Assembly: GCA_902803015.1 (NCBI GenBank)
Contig: CADCOL010000089.1
Coordinates: forward strand, 1-15,676
Length of the DNA: 15,676 bases
Origin: an uncultured Lachnospiraceae bacterium
GTDB taxonomy: Bacteria; Bacillota; Clostridia; Lachnospirales; Lachnospiraceae
Direction: 5' to 3'
Part shown: positions 1-7,959 of the stretch, piece by piece
How the letters are laid out: each line of letters opens with the position of its first letter
Position numbering within the stretch: the stretch's first letter is position 1
Program-made: the position numbers and the translations under genes
Notes under the pieces: model-generated
The model's database searches: none
What the model was told of the DNA's origin: nothing
What the model saw: the letters and a program-made list of their open reading frames with translations, nothing else

Positions 1-1011
1 GACGAAACGGGTCGGCTGACAGGATCGGATTCGGGGAATGTATTTGTACGCTGGCAGGGAGAGGAAGATTTAACGCCAGTCCTTTTCTCCGCACATATGG
101 ATACCGTGGAACCGGGGATTGGCAAGAAAGCGGTTGCGGATGAAGGAAACGGAGTCATCAAAAGCGACGGAAATACCGTCCTCGGAGCGGATGATGTTGC
201 GGGAATCGTGGAAATCATCGAAGCGGTTCGAATAGTAAAAGAAAGCGGAAGAAAGCACAGAAGTGCGGAGTTCCTGTTTCCGGTTGCGGAAGAGGTTTAT
301 ACAAAAGGCTCAACGGCATTTGATTATTCAAAGCTCCGATCCAAAGAAGCATATTGTCTGGATTTAAGCGGACATGTCGGAGCGGCTGCCGTAAAAGCAC
401 CGACGCTGATATCCTTCCGTGTAACGGTTCACGGAAAAGCATCCCATGCGGGATTCGCACCGGAAAACGGAGTCAATGCCATTGCAGTCGCGGCAAAAGC
501 GATTGCGGAAATCCGACAGGGGCATGTGGATGAAGACAGCACCCTGAATATCGGCACAATAAAAGGAGGCATTGTAACCAATATCGTTCCCGAAAATGTG
601 AAGGTGGAAGGAGAAATCCGAAGTTTCAGACATGAACGGGCATTGGAACTTCTGGAAGAAACAAAGCAGGCATTTGAAAGCGCGGCAGAAGAAAATTCAA
701 ACGCCGGAAAAGCACAAATAGATTTTATATATGAAATCCATTTAACTGCGTATGAAAGGAACAAAGAAGAGCAGGTTGTTAAAAGATTTGAGAATGCGAC
801 AAAAAGAATCGGTTTAACACCGTCGCTTATATCCACAATGGGCGGAGCCGATAATCACCAGTTTAATAAAAACGGAATCAACGGAATTGTATTATCCTGC
901 GGAATGCAGAAGGTACATACAACCGAGGAATACATAGAAATTGCAGATTTGGAAGCCGGAGCCGATTTGGTGGCGGAACTTCTTTCGGCAGATTTAAAAG
1001 AAATAACATAA
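1..1011 (+). CDS. M20 family metallopeptidase, PepT-like (5' end outside window)
   Basis: This is a dizinc aminopeptidase or deacylase of the M20 family, probably cytosolic and acting on small peptides or N-acyl amino acids. The reading frame is open from base 1, so the N-terminus (perhaps 35-40 residues) lies outside; 336 residues are visible. Numbered from base 1, the M20 metal motif SAHMDTV carries H32 and D34. D64 in GADDVAG is the bridging aspartate, E97-E98 in VAEEVY are the general base and a metal ligand, and D121 in LDLSG is another ligand. The final metal histidine is in the C-terminal KVHTTEE. The dimerisation (lid) domain spans roughly residues 135-245. The layout best matches PepT-like proteins such as Bacillus YqjE rather than classical tripeptidase PepT. 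Only 31 bases separate it from the first GST-like gene, so it is probably co-transcribed and may trim peptide or cysteinyl-glycine-type conjugates; that substrate is inference. The family call is firm, the substrate unknown. Confidence 0.88.
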   Translation, partial: DETGRLTGSDSGNVFVRWQGEEDLTPVLFSAHMDTVEPGIGKKAVADEGNGVIKSDGNTVLGADDVAGIVEIIEAVRIVKESGRKHRSAEFLFPVAEEVYTKGSTAFDYSKLRSKEAYCLDLSGHVGAAAVKAPTLISFRVTVHGKASHAGFAPENGVNAIAVAAKAIAEIRQGHVDEDSTLNIGTIKGGIVTNIVPENVKVEGEIRSFRHERALELLEETKQAFESAAEENSNAGKAQIDFIYEIHLTAYERNKEEQVVKRFENATKRIGLTPSLISTMGGADNHQFNKNGINGIVLSCGMQKVHTTEEYIEIADLEAGADLVAELLSADLKEIT

Positions 1012-1042
1012 ACAGAAGAAATAGTAACGGAGGTTGAAAGCA

Positions 1043-2503
1043 GTGTCAAACATCGTACCATTCCAAAGCATAGCTTTATTTGAGAATACATTCCGCCATC
1101 AGATTAATAAAGAAAGCGGGAAAATAGAAGATCGCAAATTTGTTTTTCAAAAGAAATTCGGAGACGGGCCGGATGATCTTCCGACTGAACCGGACCGTTA
1201 CAGATTAATCTGGATGCCGGGATGTCCGCACTCCAATAAAGCGATAATCACACTGAGATTGCTCGGACTCGATAAAGTCATCAGTATAGGGGAATGCGGA
1301 ATCCTGCGGGATCCGAGAGGATGGGTTTTCTCGGAGGATTTGGGCGAGGTCGATCCGGTTTTGAAAATCCATTACCTGGACGATGCATATCTGAAAGGAG
1401 ATCCGGATTTTACGGGACGATCCACAGTACCGGCAATTGCAGATGTTACGACGGGTGCGATTGTGCAAAACGAAGCATGGGAGATTCCCGGATATCTGGT
1501 AACGGACTGGGAGGCTTTTCACAAGGAAAATGCACCGGATTTATATCCGGAAGCTTTACGTGAGGAAATCGACCGGGTAATTGAATTAATCAAACTTGTA
1601 AATGCATATGCATGCGGATTCGCAAGAAATCAGGAAAGCTACGATGAGGGTTATCAAAGCTATTTCAGAATTCTGGACCAGTTCGAAGAAAGGCTTTCGA
1701 AGAAACGGTTTCTTCACGGTGATTACATTACACTCTCCGACATTCATCTGTTTGTGGCGCTGATTCGTTTTCATATCAATTATCATCTGGTATTCGGGGT
1801 GAATAAAAAACGTCTCGAGGATTATCCGAATCTCTGGGGATATACGAGGGATTTGTATCAGACGGAAGGTTTCTACGAATATACAAAGCTTGAAAAAATA
1901 AAAGAGCATTATCAGCTCTCGCCGCATATGAGGGCAAAGCTCGGAAACGTACACGGCCTTTTGGGAGTCGGACCGGATAATTCCAAACTGCTGGAAGAAA
2001 CGGGAAGAGAGAAAATGTCCGGTCATCCGAAGGAAAAATTCATTTTAAAAAATCTTACACATTATCGTCATTCGGATGAAAAAGAGGAAATCGAATATCT
2101 GAAGGAAGAGCTTCTGAAACCGATTGAGAATGCGGGAAAAGCGAAATTTCAAACGGATCTGGAACGCTGGGCACATATCGAGGAAGATACGTTTAAGGCG
2201 ATTGACAGACGTCTGGGTGAAAAGAAATATTTAACCGGAGATGTGGCAAACGAAGCGGATAAACTACTGTATCAAACGCTTCTTCGACATGATGATATTT
2301 ACTATTATCTGCATAAACTGAATTTTGCCAAAACATACGACTATCCGAATATTGCACGATACGAAAAGGATTTGAAAACCGTAAAAGAGGTGGCGGAGTC
2401 GATAAATATTGAGAAAGAAAAAAAGAAAGCCTTCCGGGAGCTTTCTGAGGAAAGAAACCCGTACGGAATTGTATTTGCGGGACCGGAAAGGGATGAGGAC
2501 TAA
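1043..2503 (+). CDS. Xi-class GST / ECM4-like protein with a duplicated C-terminal domain
   Basis: This 486-residue protein belongs to the glutathionyl-hydroquinone reductase family (ECM4/YqjG), whose members usually have about 310-330 residues. GTG at 1043 is preferred because GGAGG at 1029-1033 sits 9 bases upstream; the TTG at 1034 abuts that site. The N-terminal thioredoxin-like domain has the catalytic cysteine C61 in GCPHS, where the family has CPWA. It keeps W94, R126 and V129-P130 but has E144-A145 in place of the usual Glu-Ser pair. The first all-helical GST_C domain spans about 168-290 (HGD at 225-227, DYPNLW at 260-265) and ends in a GVGP tail at 308-311. Residues about 345-455 form a second, diverged GST_C copy (YLTGD at 396-400, DYPN at 433-436). 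It is followed by NPYGIV and GP at 472-481, the same tail as in its paralogues. The extra domain may be a dimer or regulatory module. The next gene starts 3 bases after the stop. Confidence 0.85.
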   Translation: MSNIVPFQSIALFENTFRHQINKESGKIEDRKFVFQKKFGDGPDDLPTEPDRYRLIWMPGCPHSNKAIITLRLLGLDKVISIGECGILRDPRGWVFSEDLGEVDPVLKIHYLDDAYLKGDPDFTGRSTVPAIADVTTGAIVQNEAWEIPGYLVTDWEAFHKENAPDLYPEALREEIDRVIELIKLVNAYACGFARNQESYDEGYQSYFRILDQFEERLSKKRFLHGDYITLSDIHLFVALIRFHINYHLVFGVNKKRLEDYPNLWGYTRDLYQTEGFYEYTKLEKIKEHYQLSPHMRAKLGNVHGLLGVGPDNSKLLEETGREKMSGHPKEKFILKNLTHYRHSDEKEEIEYLKEELLKPIENAGKAKFQTDLERWAHIEEDTFKAIDRRLGEKKYLTGDVANEADKLLYQTLLRHDDIYYYLHKLNFAKTYDYPNIARYEKDLKTVKEVAESINIEKEKKKAFRELSEERNPYGIVFAGPERDED

Positions 2504-2506
2504 AAA

Positions 2507-3499
2507 ATGAGCGAGAACAGAATTCAATTCGGAAAAGTATCCACATCGGAAAATGTAAACGAGATTAGTTCGACGGGTGCTTTTGTCAGACAGAAAAACA
2601 GATTTGACACACCGTTTGGAAACAAAGAAGGAGAGCTTCCGGTAGAAGCAAACCGTTACAGACTGATTTGGACACCGCTTTGTCCGTGGGCAACAAGACA
2701 GGTAATTGCATTTAAGCTTCTTGGCCTTGAAGATGTCATCAGCGTCGGAAAAGTGGCCCCGGTCAGAACCGAAAACGGCTGGGAATTCTCCCTTGATGAA
2801 GGCGGCGTGGATCCCGTGCTCGGCATTCGCTTTCTGCCGGAAATTTATGCAAAGACCGATCCCGAATATACCGGAAGAGCAACTGTGCCGACCATAGTGG
2901 ATGTGAAAACCGGAAAGGTGGTAAACAATGACTACCATCATTTGACGAATTACTGGGAAACGGTTTGGAAACCGTTCCACAAAGAAGGAGCGCCGGATTT
3001 GTATCCCGAAGAACTGCGTAGTGAAATCGATGCACTGAATGAAATCATTTTTAATGAAATCAATAATGGAGTGTATAAAGCAGGATTCGCACAGTCCCAG
3101 GAGAGTTACGAGGAAAACTATCACCTTGTATTTCATCGTCTGGATCTTTTGGAAGAGCATCTTTCGCATAACCGGTTTCTGTTCGGAGACCGCCTGACCG
3201 ATTCGGATATCCGTTTGTACGTAACACTGGCGAGATTCGATACGGCATATTATTTTGCGTTCCGCTTAAATAAAAAGCGAATTCGCGATTATGACAATTT
3301 ATGGAATTATGCAAAAGAACTGTACAGTATTCCCGCATTTAAGGAGGCTACGGATTTTGACTCCATAAAACGCGGATACCTGCTTGGTTCCCACGCGGAG
3401 AATCCTTATCAGATTCTTCCGCTCGGACCGGACAATTCCGTTTGGGACGAACCGAACAACAGGAGCGAAAAATTCGGACCGCTCAAATACAAGTATTAA
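2507..3499 (+). CDS. Xi-class GST / glutathionyl-hydroquinone reductase-like protein, paralogue 2
   Basis: This 330-residue protein has the normal length and architecture of ECM4/YqjG enzymes, which reductively remove a thiol from thiol-hydroquinone conjugates through a catalytic cysteine. The signature FVRQKNRF occurs at about 26-33. The active site is C59-P60-W61-A62, identical to the canonical CPWA. W92, R124 and the cis-proline segment T126-V127-P128 are kept. The position of the usual Glu-Ser pair, after VVNN, reads D142-Y143. The helical domain begins near residue 165 and shows NNGVYKAGFA at 186-195, LFGD at 225-228 and DYDNLW at 261-266. It ends with the family tail NPYQILPLGP at 299-308. 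ATG follows the previous stop by 3 bases, with GGATGAGGA inside the upstream gene as ribosome binding site, so translation is probably coupled. Family membership is firm; whether glutathione is the real thiol is doubtful. Confidence 0.88.
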   Translation: MSENRIQFGKVSTSENVNEISSTGAFVRQKNRFDTPFGNKEGELPVEANRYRLIWTPLCPWATRQVIAFKLLGLEDVISVGKVAPVRTENGWEFSLDEGGVDPVLGIRFLPEIYAKTDPEYTGRATVPTIVDVKTGKVVNNDYHHLTNYWETVWKPFHKEGAPDLYPEELRSEIDALNEIIFNEINNGVYKAGFAQSQESYEENYHLVFHRLDLLEEHLSHNRFLFGDRLTDSDIRLYVTLARFDTAYYFAFRLNKKRIRDYDNLWNYAKELYSIPAFKEATDFDSIKRGYLLGSHAENPYQILPLGPDNSVWDEPNNRSEKFGPLKYKY

Positions 3500-3546
3500 A
3501 AGACTACAAATGTAGTTCAAATAGAAGTAATGACAAGGGGAATAAA

Positions 3547-4500
3547 ATGCCGGAGTTAAAAAACATAACCGCCGAAATTGAAAAAGACGGAAGCTTTAAA
3601 AGACAAAGAAACAGATTTACAACACCGTTCGGAAAAGAAGAAGGACAGTTGCCCGTTGAGGCGGGAAGATACAGAATTCTGTGGGCACCGGTCTGTCCGT
3701 GGGCACACCGTTCCATTATCGTAAGATCGTTGCTCGGCCTGCAGGACGTAATCAGTGTCGGGACACTCGACCCGGTACGTCCCGAAAACCCGAATGACTG
3801 GGCTTTCACGTTGGACGAAGGGAATGTCGACCCGGTGCTCGGATATCATTTCCTAAGCGAGGCTTATTTAAAAGCAGACCCGGATTATAAGGGAAGATTT
3901 ACGGTCCCGTCCGTTGTTGATCTGCAAACGGGAGCGGTCGTGAACAACGACTATTTTAACCTTACAAGGTATTGGGAAACGGAGTGGAAAGAATTTCATA
4001 AAGAGGGTGCACCGGATTTGTATCCCGAAGACCTGCGAAGTGAAATCGATGTATTGAATGATATTCTTTTTCATGAAATCAACAACGGCGTTTATAAGAC
4101 CGGTTTTGCGAGAAGCCAGGAGGCATATGAAGAAAACTGCAGACTGGTATTCAATCGCCTGGATTGGCTGGAGGAACGCCTGTCACACAGCAGATATCTG
4201 TTCGGAGACAGAATCACGGAATCGGATGTACGACTCTATGTAACACTCGCAAGGTTTGATGTGGCATATTACAACGGCTTTCGTGTGAACTTAAAAATGT
4301 TAAAAGATTATCCGAATCTCTGGGGTTATGCAAGAGATTTGTATCAGACTCCCGGATTTGGAGATACAACTGATTTTGAAGCAATTAAGAAGCATTATCA
4401 TCTGTGTGCGATTTCCACAAATCCGCTGAAACTTTTGCCGCTCGGGCCGGAAGAAGAGTTGTGGAATACCAAGCACGGAAGAGACAGGGAATATCATTAA
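3547..4500 (+). CDS. Xi-class GST / glutathionyl-hydroquinone reductase-like protein, paralogue 3
   Basis: This 317-residue protein is the most canonical of the four paralogues. The start at 3547 is chosen because AAGGGG lies 6 bases upstream and the protein then aligns with its neighbours. The frame stays open upstream to 3442, but that would overlap the end of the preceding gene. Catalytic C50 lies in CPWAHR. W85, R117 and T119-V120-P121 are kept, but the pair after VVNN is D135-Y136 rather than Glu-Ser. The C-terminal domain has NNGVYKTGFA at 179-188, LDWLEERLS at 205-213, YLFGD at 217-221, RFDVAYY at 236-242 and DYPNLWGYARDLYQ at 254-267, all typical of YqjG. It ends in NPLKLLPLGP at 292-301. 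It is co-directional with its paralogues at a 47-base gap. Expected chemistry is thiol-dependent reduction of S-conjugated quinols or alpha-substituted carbonyls; the physiological thiol is unknown. Confidence 0.88.
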   Translation: MPELKNITAEIEKDGSFKRQRNRFTTPFGKEEGQLPVEAGRYRILWAPVCPWAHRSIIVRSLLGLQDVISVGTLDPVRPENPNDWAFTLDEGNVDPVLGYHFLSEAYLKADPDYKGRFTVPSVVDLQTGAVVNNDYFNLTRYWETEWKEFHKEGAPDLYPEDLRSEIDVLNDILFHEINNGVYKTGFARSQEAYEENCRLVFNRLDWLEERLSHSRYLFGDRITESDVRLYVTLARFDVAYYNGFRVNLKMLKDYPNLWGYARDLYQTPGFGDTTDFEAIKKHYHLCAISTNPLKLLPLGPEEELWNTKHGRDREYH

Positions 4501-4535
4501 GCAATGCGGTATAAAAATAACAGGAGGAAGAAGGA

Positions 4536-5558
4536 ATGAGTTGCTGCGGAGGAAATCAACCGACTTATTCGGTGGAGATAAAAGAAGAAATAGCAAAGGA
4601 CGGGCGCTTTGTCCGTCAGAAAAATGTGTTTACAACACCGTTCGGTAACGGGGAAGGCGAAATTAAGGTAGAAAAAGGACGTTTCAAATTGTACTGGGCG
4701 AAAGGATGCCACTGGTCCAACAGAGCTTCGATTGTACGAGAACTGCTCGGACTGGAAGATGTGCTGGATGTACAGATTGTCGGAAGAGAAAACATAAACG
4801 GGACCTATGCGTGGACCGTGTACGATGAAGAAGGAAATCCGGATAAGCAGAGCGGATATAAATATCTTTTCGAGTATTATGAAGCGGGAAAACCGGGCTT
4901 TGAAGGACGTGCCACGGTTCCGGTCGTAGTGGATCAGATTGAGAAAAAAGCAGTACAGAATGATTATCACAAATTGACCAATTACTTCGAAACCGCATTT
5001 AAGGAGTTTCAAAAGAAGGATGCGCCGGATCTTTATCCCGAGGATTTAAGAGATGAGATTGATGCATTGAACGAATGGCTGTTTCCGAATATCAATAATG
5101 CGACCTATCGCATGATGTTTTCGAGGTCGTTGGAGGCGTATACGGAAGCGTATGAAGACTTTGTGAAAGCACTGGAGTATCTGGATGCCAGACTGGAGAA
5201 TAACCGTTTCCTGTTCGGAGACTATGTAACGGACAGCGATGTCAGACTGTATGTTACGCTGGTACGTTGGGAAGTGGCATATTACAGATTCCTCGGTACT
5301 TTTGAAAAAGGACTTCGGGGATATAAGAATCTTTGGGAATATACCCGTGATTTATATACGATTCCGGCATTCAAACATAATTCCTATCTGTCGGATATTG
5401 CACACGACTACGGTGCAATCGATGAGAGCGGAACTAATTTTCCGTCATTTAATTACAGATACTGGAATGCGGTGGATTACGAAAAGATTTTTTCCGAGCC
5501 GCAGAACAGAAGGGATTTATCACTGGATCCGGATCACAAGCTGAAAAAAGCAGAATAG
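4536..5558 (+). CDS. Divergent Xi-class GST-like protein, paralogue 4
   Basis: This 340-residue ECM4-family paralogue is the most diverged of the four. AGGAGG ends 8 bases before the ATG. The active-site motif is C58-H59-W60-S61 instead of CPWA, so proline is lost after the catalytic cysteine. W93, R125 and V128-P129 remain. The Glu-Ser position again reads D143-Y144, here as QNDY. The very N-terminus carries a Cys-Cys pair followed by Gly-Gly (residues 3-6), absent from the others; it could bind metal or form a disulfide, which is speculation. The helical domain keeps LFGD at 226-229, SDVRLYVTL at 234-242 and NLWEY at 265-269. RFD is changed to RWE, and the usual NPxxxxPxGP tail is replaced by an unrelated 50-residue end. 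Substrate specificity is therefore likely to differ from paralogues 2 and 3. The next gene follows after 30 bases. Confidence 0.84.
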   Translation: MSCCGGNQPTYSVEIKEEIAKDGRFVRQKNVFTTPFGNGEGEIKVEKGRFKLYWAKGCHWSNRASIVRELLGLEDVLDVQIVGRENINGTYAWTVYDEEGNPDKQSGYKYLFEYYEAGKPGFEGRATVPVVVDQIEKKAVQNDYHKLTNYFETAFKEFQKKDAPDLYPEDLRDEIDALNEWLFPNINNATYRMMFSRSLEAYTEAYEDFVKALEYLDARLENNRFLFGDYVTDSDVRLYVTLVRWEVAYYRFLGTFEKGLRGYKNLWEYTRDLYTIPAFKHNSYLSDIAHDYGAIDESGTNFPSFNYRYWNAVDYEKIFSEPQNRRDLSLDPDHKLKKAE

Positions 5559-5588
5559 GAAAGCAGACAGTTAAAGGCAGGACAGGAA

Positions 5589-6707
5589 ATGAGTTACGAT
5601 ATCGACACCCGATGTATTCACGGGTTGGAACATAAGAATAAAGATGCAAACAATGCCATCAGTTATCCGATTTATCAGACAGCATCCTTCAGTCATCTGA
5701 CTCCGGGACATAACCCGTCCGGATTTGATTATTCGCGTGAATCCAACCCGACAAGAAACTATCTGGAAGAAACCGTAAGCTCTTTGGAGGGCGCGTATGA
5801 TACGGTTGCATTTGCATCCGGAATGGCGGCCATATCCGCTGCGTTTGAATATTTTAAAACCGGGGATCATATTCTTTGCGGGGAAGATTTATACGGAGGT
5901 GTTGTGCGCTTAATTGCGCAGGTCTGTAATAAGAACGGATACGAAATCGAACCGGTTGACACGACGAATCCTGCGGAAGTTGCATCCCGGATAAAGGAAA
6001 ATACGAGGGCGATTTATTTGGAAACCCCTTCGAATCCGATGATGAAGGTTTCCGATATCAAAGCGATTGCGCAAATCGCACATGAGAACCGGGCACTTCT
6101 GATTGTGGATAATACATTTATGACGCCGTATTTACAGAATCCGATTAAAGACGGTGCAGATATTGTGATTCATTCCGGAACCAAGTACTTAAGCGGACAC
6201 AATGATACAGTTTGCGGATTCTTATGCAGCTCGAACAGGGAGTTGGCGGAAAGATTCCGCCTGCTTTCCAAAACAACCGGAGCAACACTGGGACCGTTTG
6301 AAAGCTGGCTGTGTCTGAGAGGAATTAAGACTCTGGCGCTTCGCATGGAACGGCATATAAGCAATGCTGCGGCAGTCCGTGAATGGCTGTTAAAAAGAAC
6401 GGAGGTGCGGGAAGTATACTATGCGGGCAGCGGAATGATTTCCTTTACCGTGGATTCAAAGGAACGCGCGGAATCAATTCTTAAGAATGTGAATCTGATT
6501 ATTTATGCGGAAAGTCTGGGAGGGACGGAAAGTCTGATTACCTATCCCGTTGTTCAGACACATCCGGATGTGCCGGAAGAAACCCGTGAAAGACTCGGTA
6601 TTACGGACAAACTCTTACGTTTATCGGTCGGCATAGAGTCTCCTGCAGACATTATTGCGGATTTGGAGAGTGCATTTGAGAACAGCCGGAACGCTGTGAT
6701 AGAATAA
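5589..6707 (+). CDS. Cystathionine gamma-synthase/lyase family PLP enzyme
   Basis: This 372-residue enzyme belongs to the Cys/Met metabolism PLP family (fold type I), cytosolic and normally tetrameric. It acts by beta- or gamma-elimination or replacement on cysteine, homocysteine or cystathionine. The Schiff-base lysine is K199 in SGTKYLSGHND. The PLP-phosphate contacts Y48 and R50 are in FDYSRESNPT, LYGG starts at 101, and D174 in VDNTF contacts the pyridine nitrogen. The C-terminal ESLGGTESL and RLSVGIE motifs are present. Odd feature: after VYYAG (277-279) the chain goes straight to GMISF, skipping the loop of roughly 15-20 residues that relatives have there (PGLxxHPxHExxKRQ...). The frame is intact on both sides, so this is an in-frame deletion and not a break. 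The sequence does not allow a choice between gamma-synthase, gamma-lyase and other activities. The context beside a second C-S lyase favours sulfur-conjugate catabolism. ATG follows AGGCAGGACAGGA. Confidence 0.9.
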   Translation: MSYDIDTRCIHGLEHKNKDANNAISYPIYQTASFSHLTPGHNPSGFDYSRESNPTRNYLEETVSSLEGAYDTVAFASGMAAISAAFEYFKTGDHILCGEDLYGGVVRLIAQVCNKNGYEIEPVDTTNPAEVASRIKENTRAIYLETPSNPMMKVSDIKAIAQIAHENRALLIVDNTFMTPYLQNPIKDGADIVIHSGTKYLSGHNDTVCGFLCSSNRELAERFRLLSKTTGATLGPFESWLCLRGIKTLALRMERHISNAAAVREWLLKRTEVREVYYAGSGMISFTVDSKERAESILKNVNLIIYAESLGGTESLITYPVVQTHPDVPEETRERLGITDKLLRLSVGIESPADIIADLESAFENSRNAVIE

Positions 6708-6738
6708 AGGGGAAAATGCAGAAACAGAGGTAATACGC

Positions 6739-7923
6739 ATGCCCGAAAGAAACCTGGATTTTGATCAAATCGTTGAACGAAGAAATACCAAATGCCTGAA
6801 ATATGATTTTGCCGAAAAACGCGGATATCCGAAAGATGTGCTTCCGCTTTGGGTGGCGGATATGGATTTCAGAACATCCTCTTATGTCGAGGACGCATTG
6901 TGTGAACTTGCAAAGCACAATATCTACGGATATACCAATACGCAGCCGGAAGACGGATTCTTTGATGCGGTTTCCGGATGGATGAAAAGACATCATGGTT
7001 TTGATGTGCTTCAGGAATGGCATGTAAAGACCCCTGGCGTGTGTTTCGCGATTGCCAACGCAATTCGCGCGGTAACAAAGCCGTCCGATGCGGTAATCAT
7101 TCAGGAACCGGTATATTATCCTTTCCGGAACATTATTCGTCAGAACAACAGAAAGCTTGTTGTGAATGAACTGGTCATTGATGTCAATGGACAGTATTTC
7201 ATGGATTTCGATGATTTCGAGAAAAAGATTACGGATCACAATGTAAAACTGTTCATCCTCTGTAATCCGCATAATCCGGTCGGAAGAGTATGGACAAAAG
7301 AAGAGCTTCTTGCGATAGGAGAGATTTGCAAACGTCACGGTGTAATTGTGTTCAGCGATGAAATCCATTTTGATTTTATCTGGGAAGGAACACATCAGAT
7401 TTTTCAGGAGGCGGATTCGTCCTTCCGTGAGTTTACCATTACCGGAACAGCGCCCAGCAAAACATTCAATCTCGCGGGTTTGCAACAGTCAAACATATTT
7501 ATACCGAATGAGGAAATCCGTAAAAAGTTTGAATGGGAGTATTACGTAACCGGGCTGGATGAGCCGAATGTTGCCGGAATTGCAGCCGCACAGGCGGCAT
7601 ACGAAAACGGTGACGAATGGTATGATGCAGCGAAGAATTATATTCGTAAAAACATAGAATTTGCAGATTCGTTCATTGCAAACGAACTCCCGGGTGTTCG
7701 TCTGATTCGTCCGCAGGGAACGTATTTAATCTGGCTCGATTTCAGAGAACTTGGTTTGTCGTCCGATGAACTCGAAGAATTAATTGTTAAGAAGGCAGGA
7801 CTCTGGCTGGACCGCGGAAGAATTTTCGGACGTGCCGGAGAAGGATTTGAAAGAATTAATGCAGCCTGTCCCAGGAGCGTTCTAAATGAGGCATTAAGTC
7901 GCATTAAGAACAATCTGCAATAA
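6739..7923 (+). CDS. MalY/PatB-type PLP-dependent C-S beta-lyase
   Basis: This 394-residue fold-type-I aminotransferase-like enzyme belongs to the MalY/PatB group. It cleaves cystathionine, cysteine and S-substituted cysteines to pyruvate, ammonia and a thiol. The N-terminus shows LPLWVADMDF at 35-44, the hallmark of the group. PLP ligands visible are Y126-Y127, N176 in CNPHNPVGRVW, D207 in SDEIHFDF, and the Schiff-base lysine K241 in PSKTFNLAGLQ. The substrate-carboxylate arginine is in the C-terminal RINAACPR. The length is normal and the frame complete. It follows the preceding PLP enzyme by 31 bases and is the last clear member of the run. In this context it is a good candidate for cysteine S-conjugate beta-lyase, releasing thiols from conjugates made available by the upstream peptidase and transferases. 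That pathway is inference; the family assignment is strong. Confidence 0.92.
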   Translation: MPERNLDFDQIVERRNTKCLKYDFAEKRGYPKDVLPLWVADMDFRTSSYVEDALCELAKHNIYGYTNTQPEDGFFDAVSGWMKRHHGFDVLQEWHVKTPGVCFAIANAIRAVTKPSDAVIIQEPVYYPFRNIIRQNNRKLVVNELVIDVNGQYFMDFDDFEKKITDHNVKLFILCNPHNPVGRVWTKEELLAIGEICKRHGVIVFSDEIHFDFIWEGTHQIFQEADSSFREFTITGTAPSKTFNLAGLQQSNIFIPNEEIRKKFEWEYYVTGLDEPNVAGIAAAQAAYENGDEWYDAAKNYIRKNIEFADSFIANELPGVRLIRPQGTYLIWLDFRELGLSSDELEELIVKKAGLWLDRGRIFGRAGEGFERINAACPRSVLNEALSRIKNNLQ

Positions 7924-7959
7924 ACGTAGCAAAACGGAACTATAGAACAATAGAATCAG

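Noticed and set aside
1034..1042. TTG at 1034 as start of the first GST paralogue
   Set aside because: It directly abuts the GGAGG; GTG 1043 has proper spacing.
2264..3169. Long minus-strand frame of 301 codons
   Set aside because: It lies fully antisense to two strongly supported GST-family genes, has no ribosome site and gives a low-complexity Phe/Ile/Arg-rich product; it is a shadow.
3503..3516. ACTACA-AA-TGTAGT hairpin between two GST genes
   Set aside because: It has a short AT-rich stem with no T-run and lies inside a tight operon; probably incidental, though the half-site resembles the PadR repeat.
3442..3546. Upstream extension of the third GST paralogue
   Set aside because: It would overlap the preceding gene by 58 bases and add a non-homologous N-terminus; ATG 3547 has the ribosome site.
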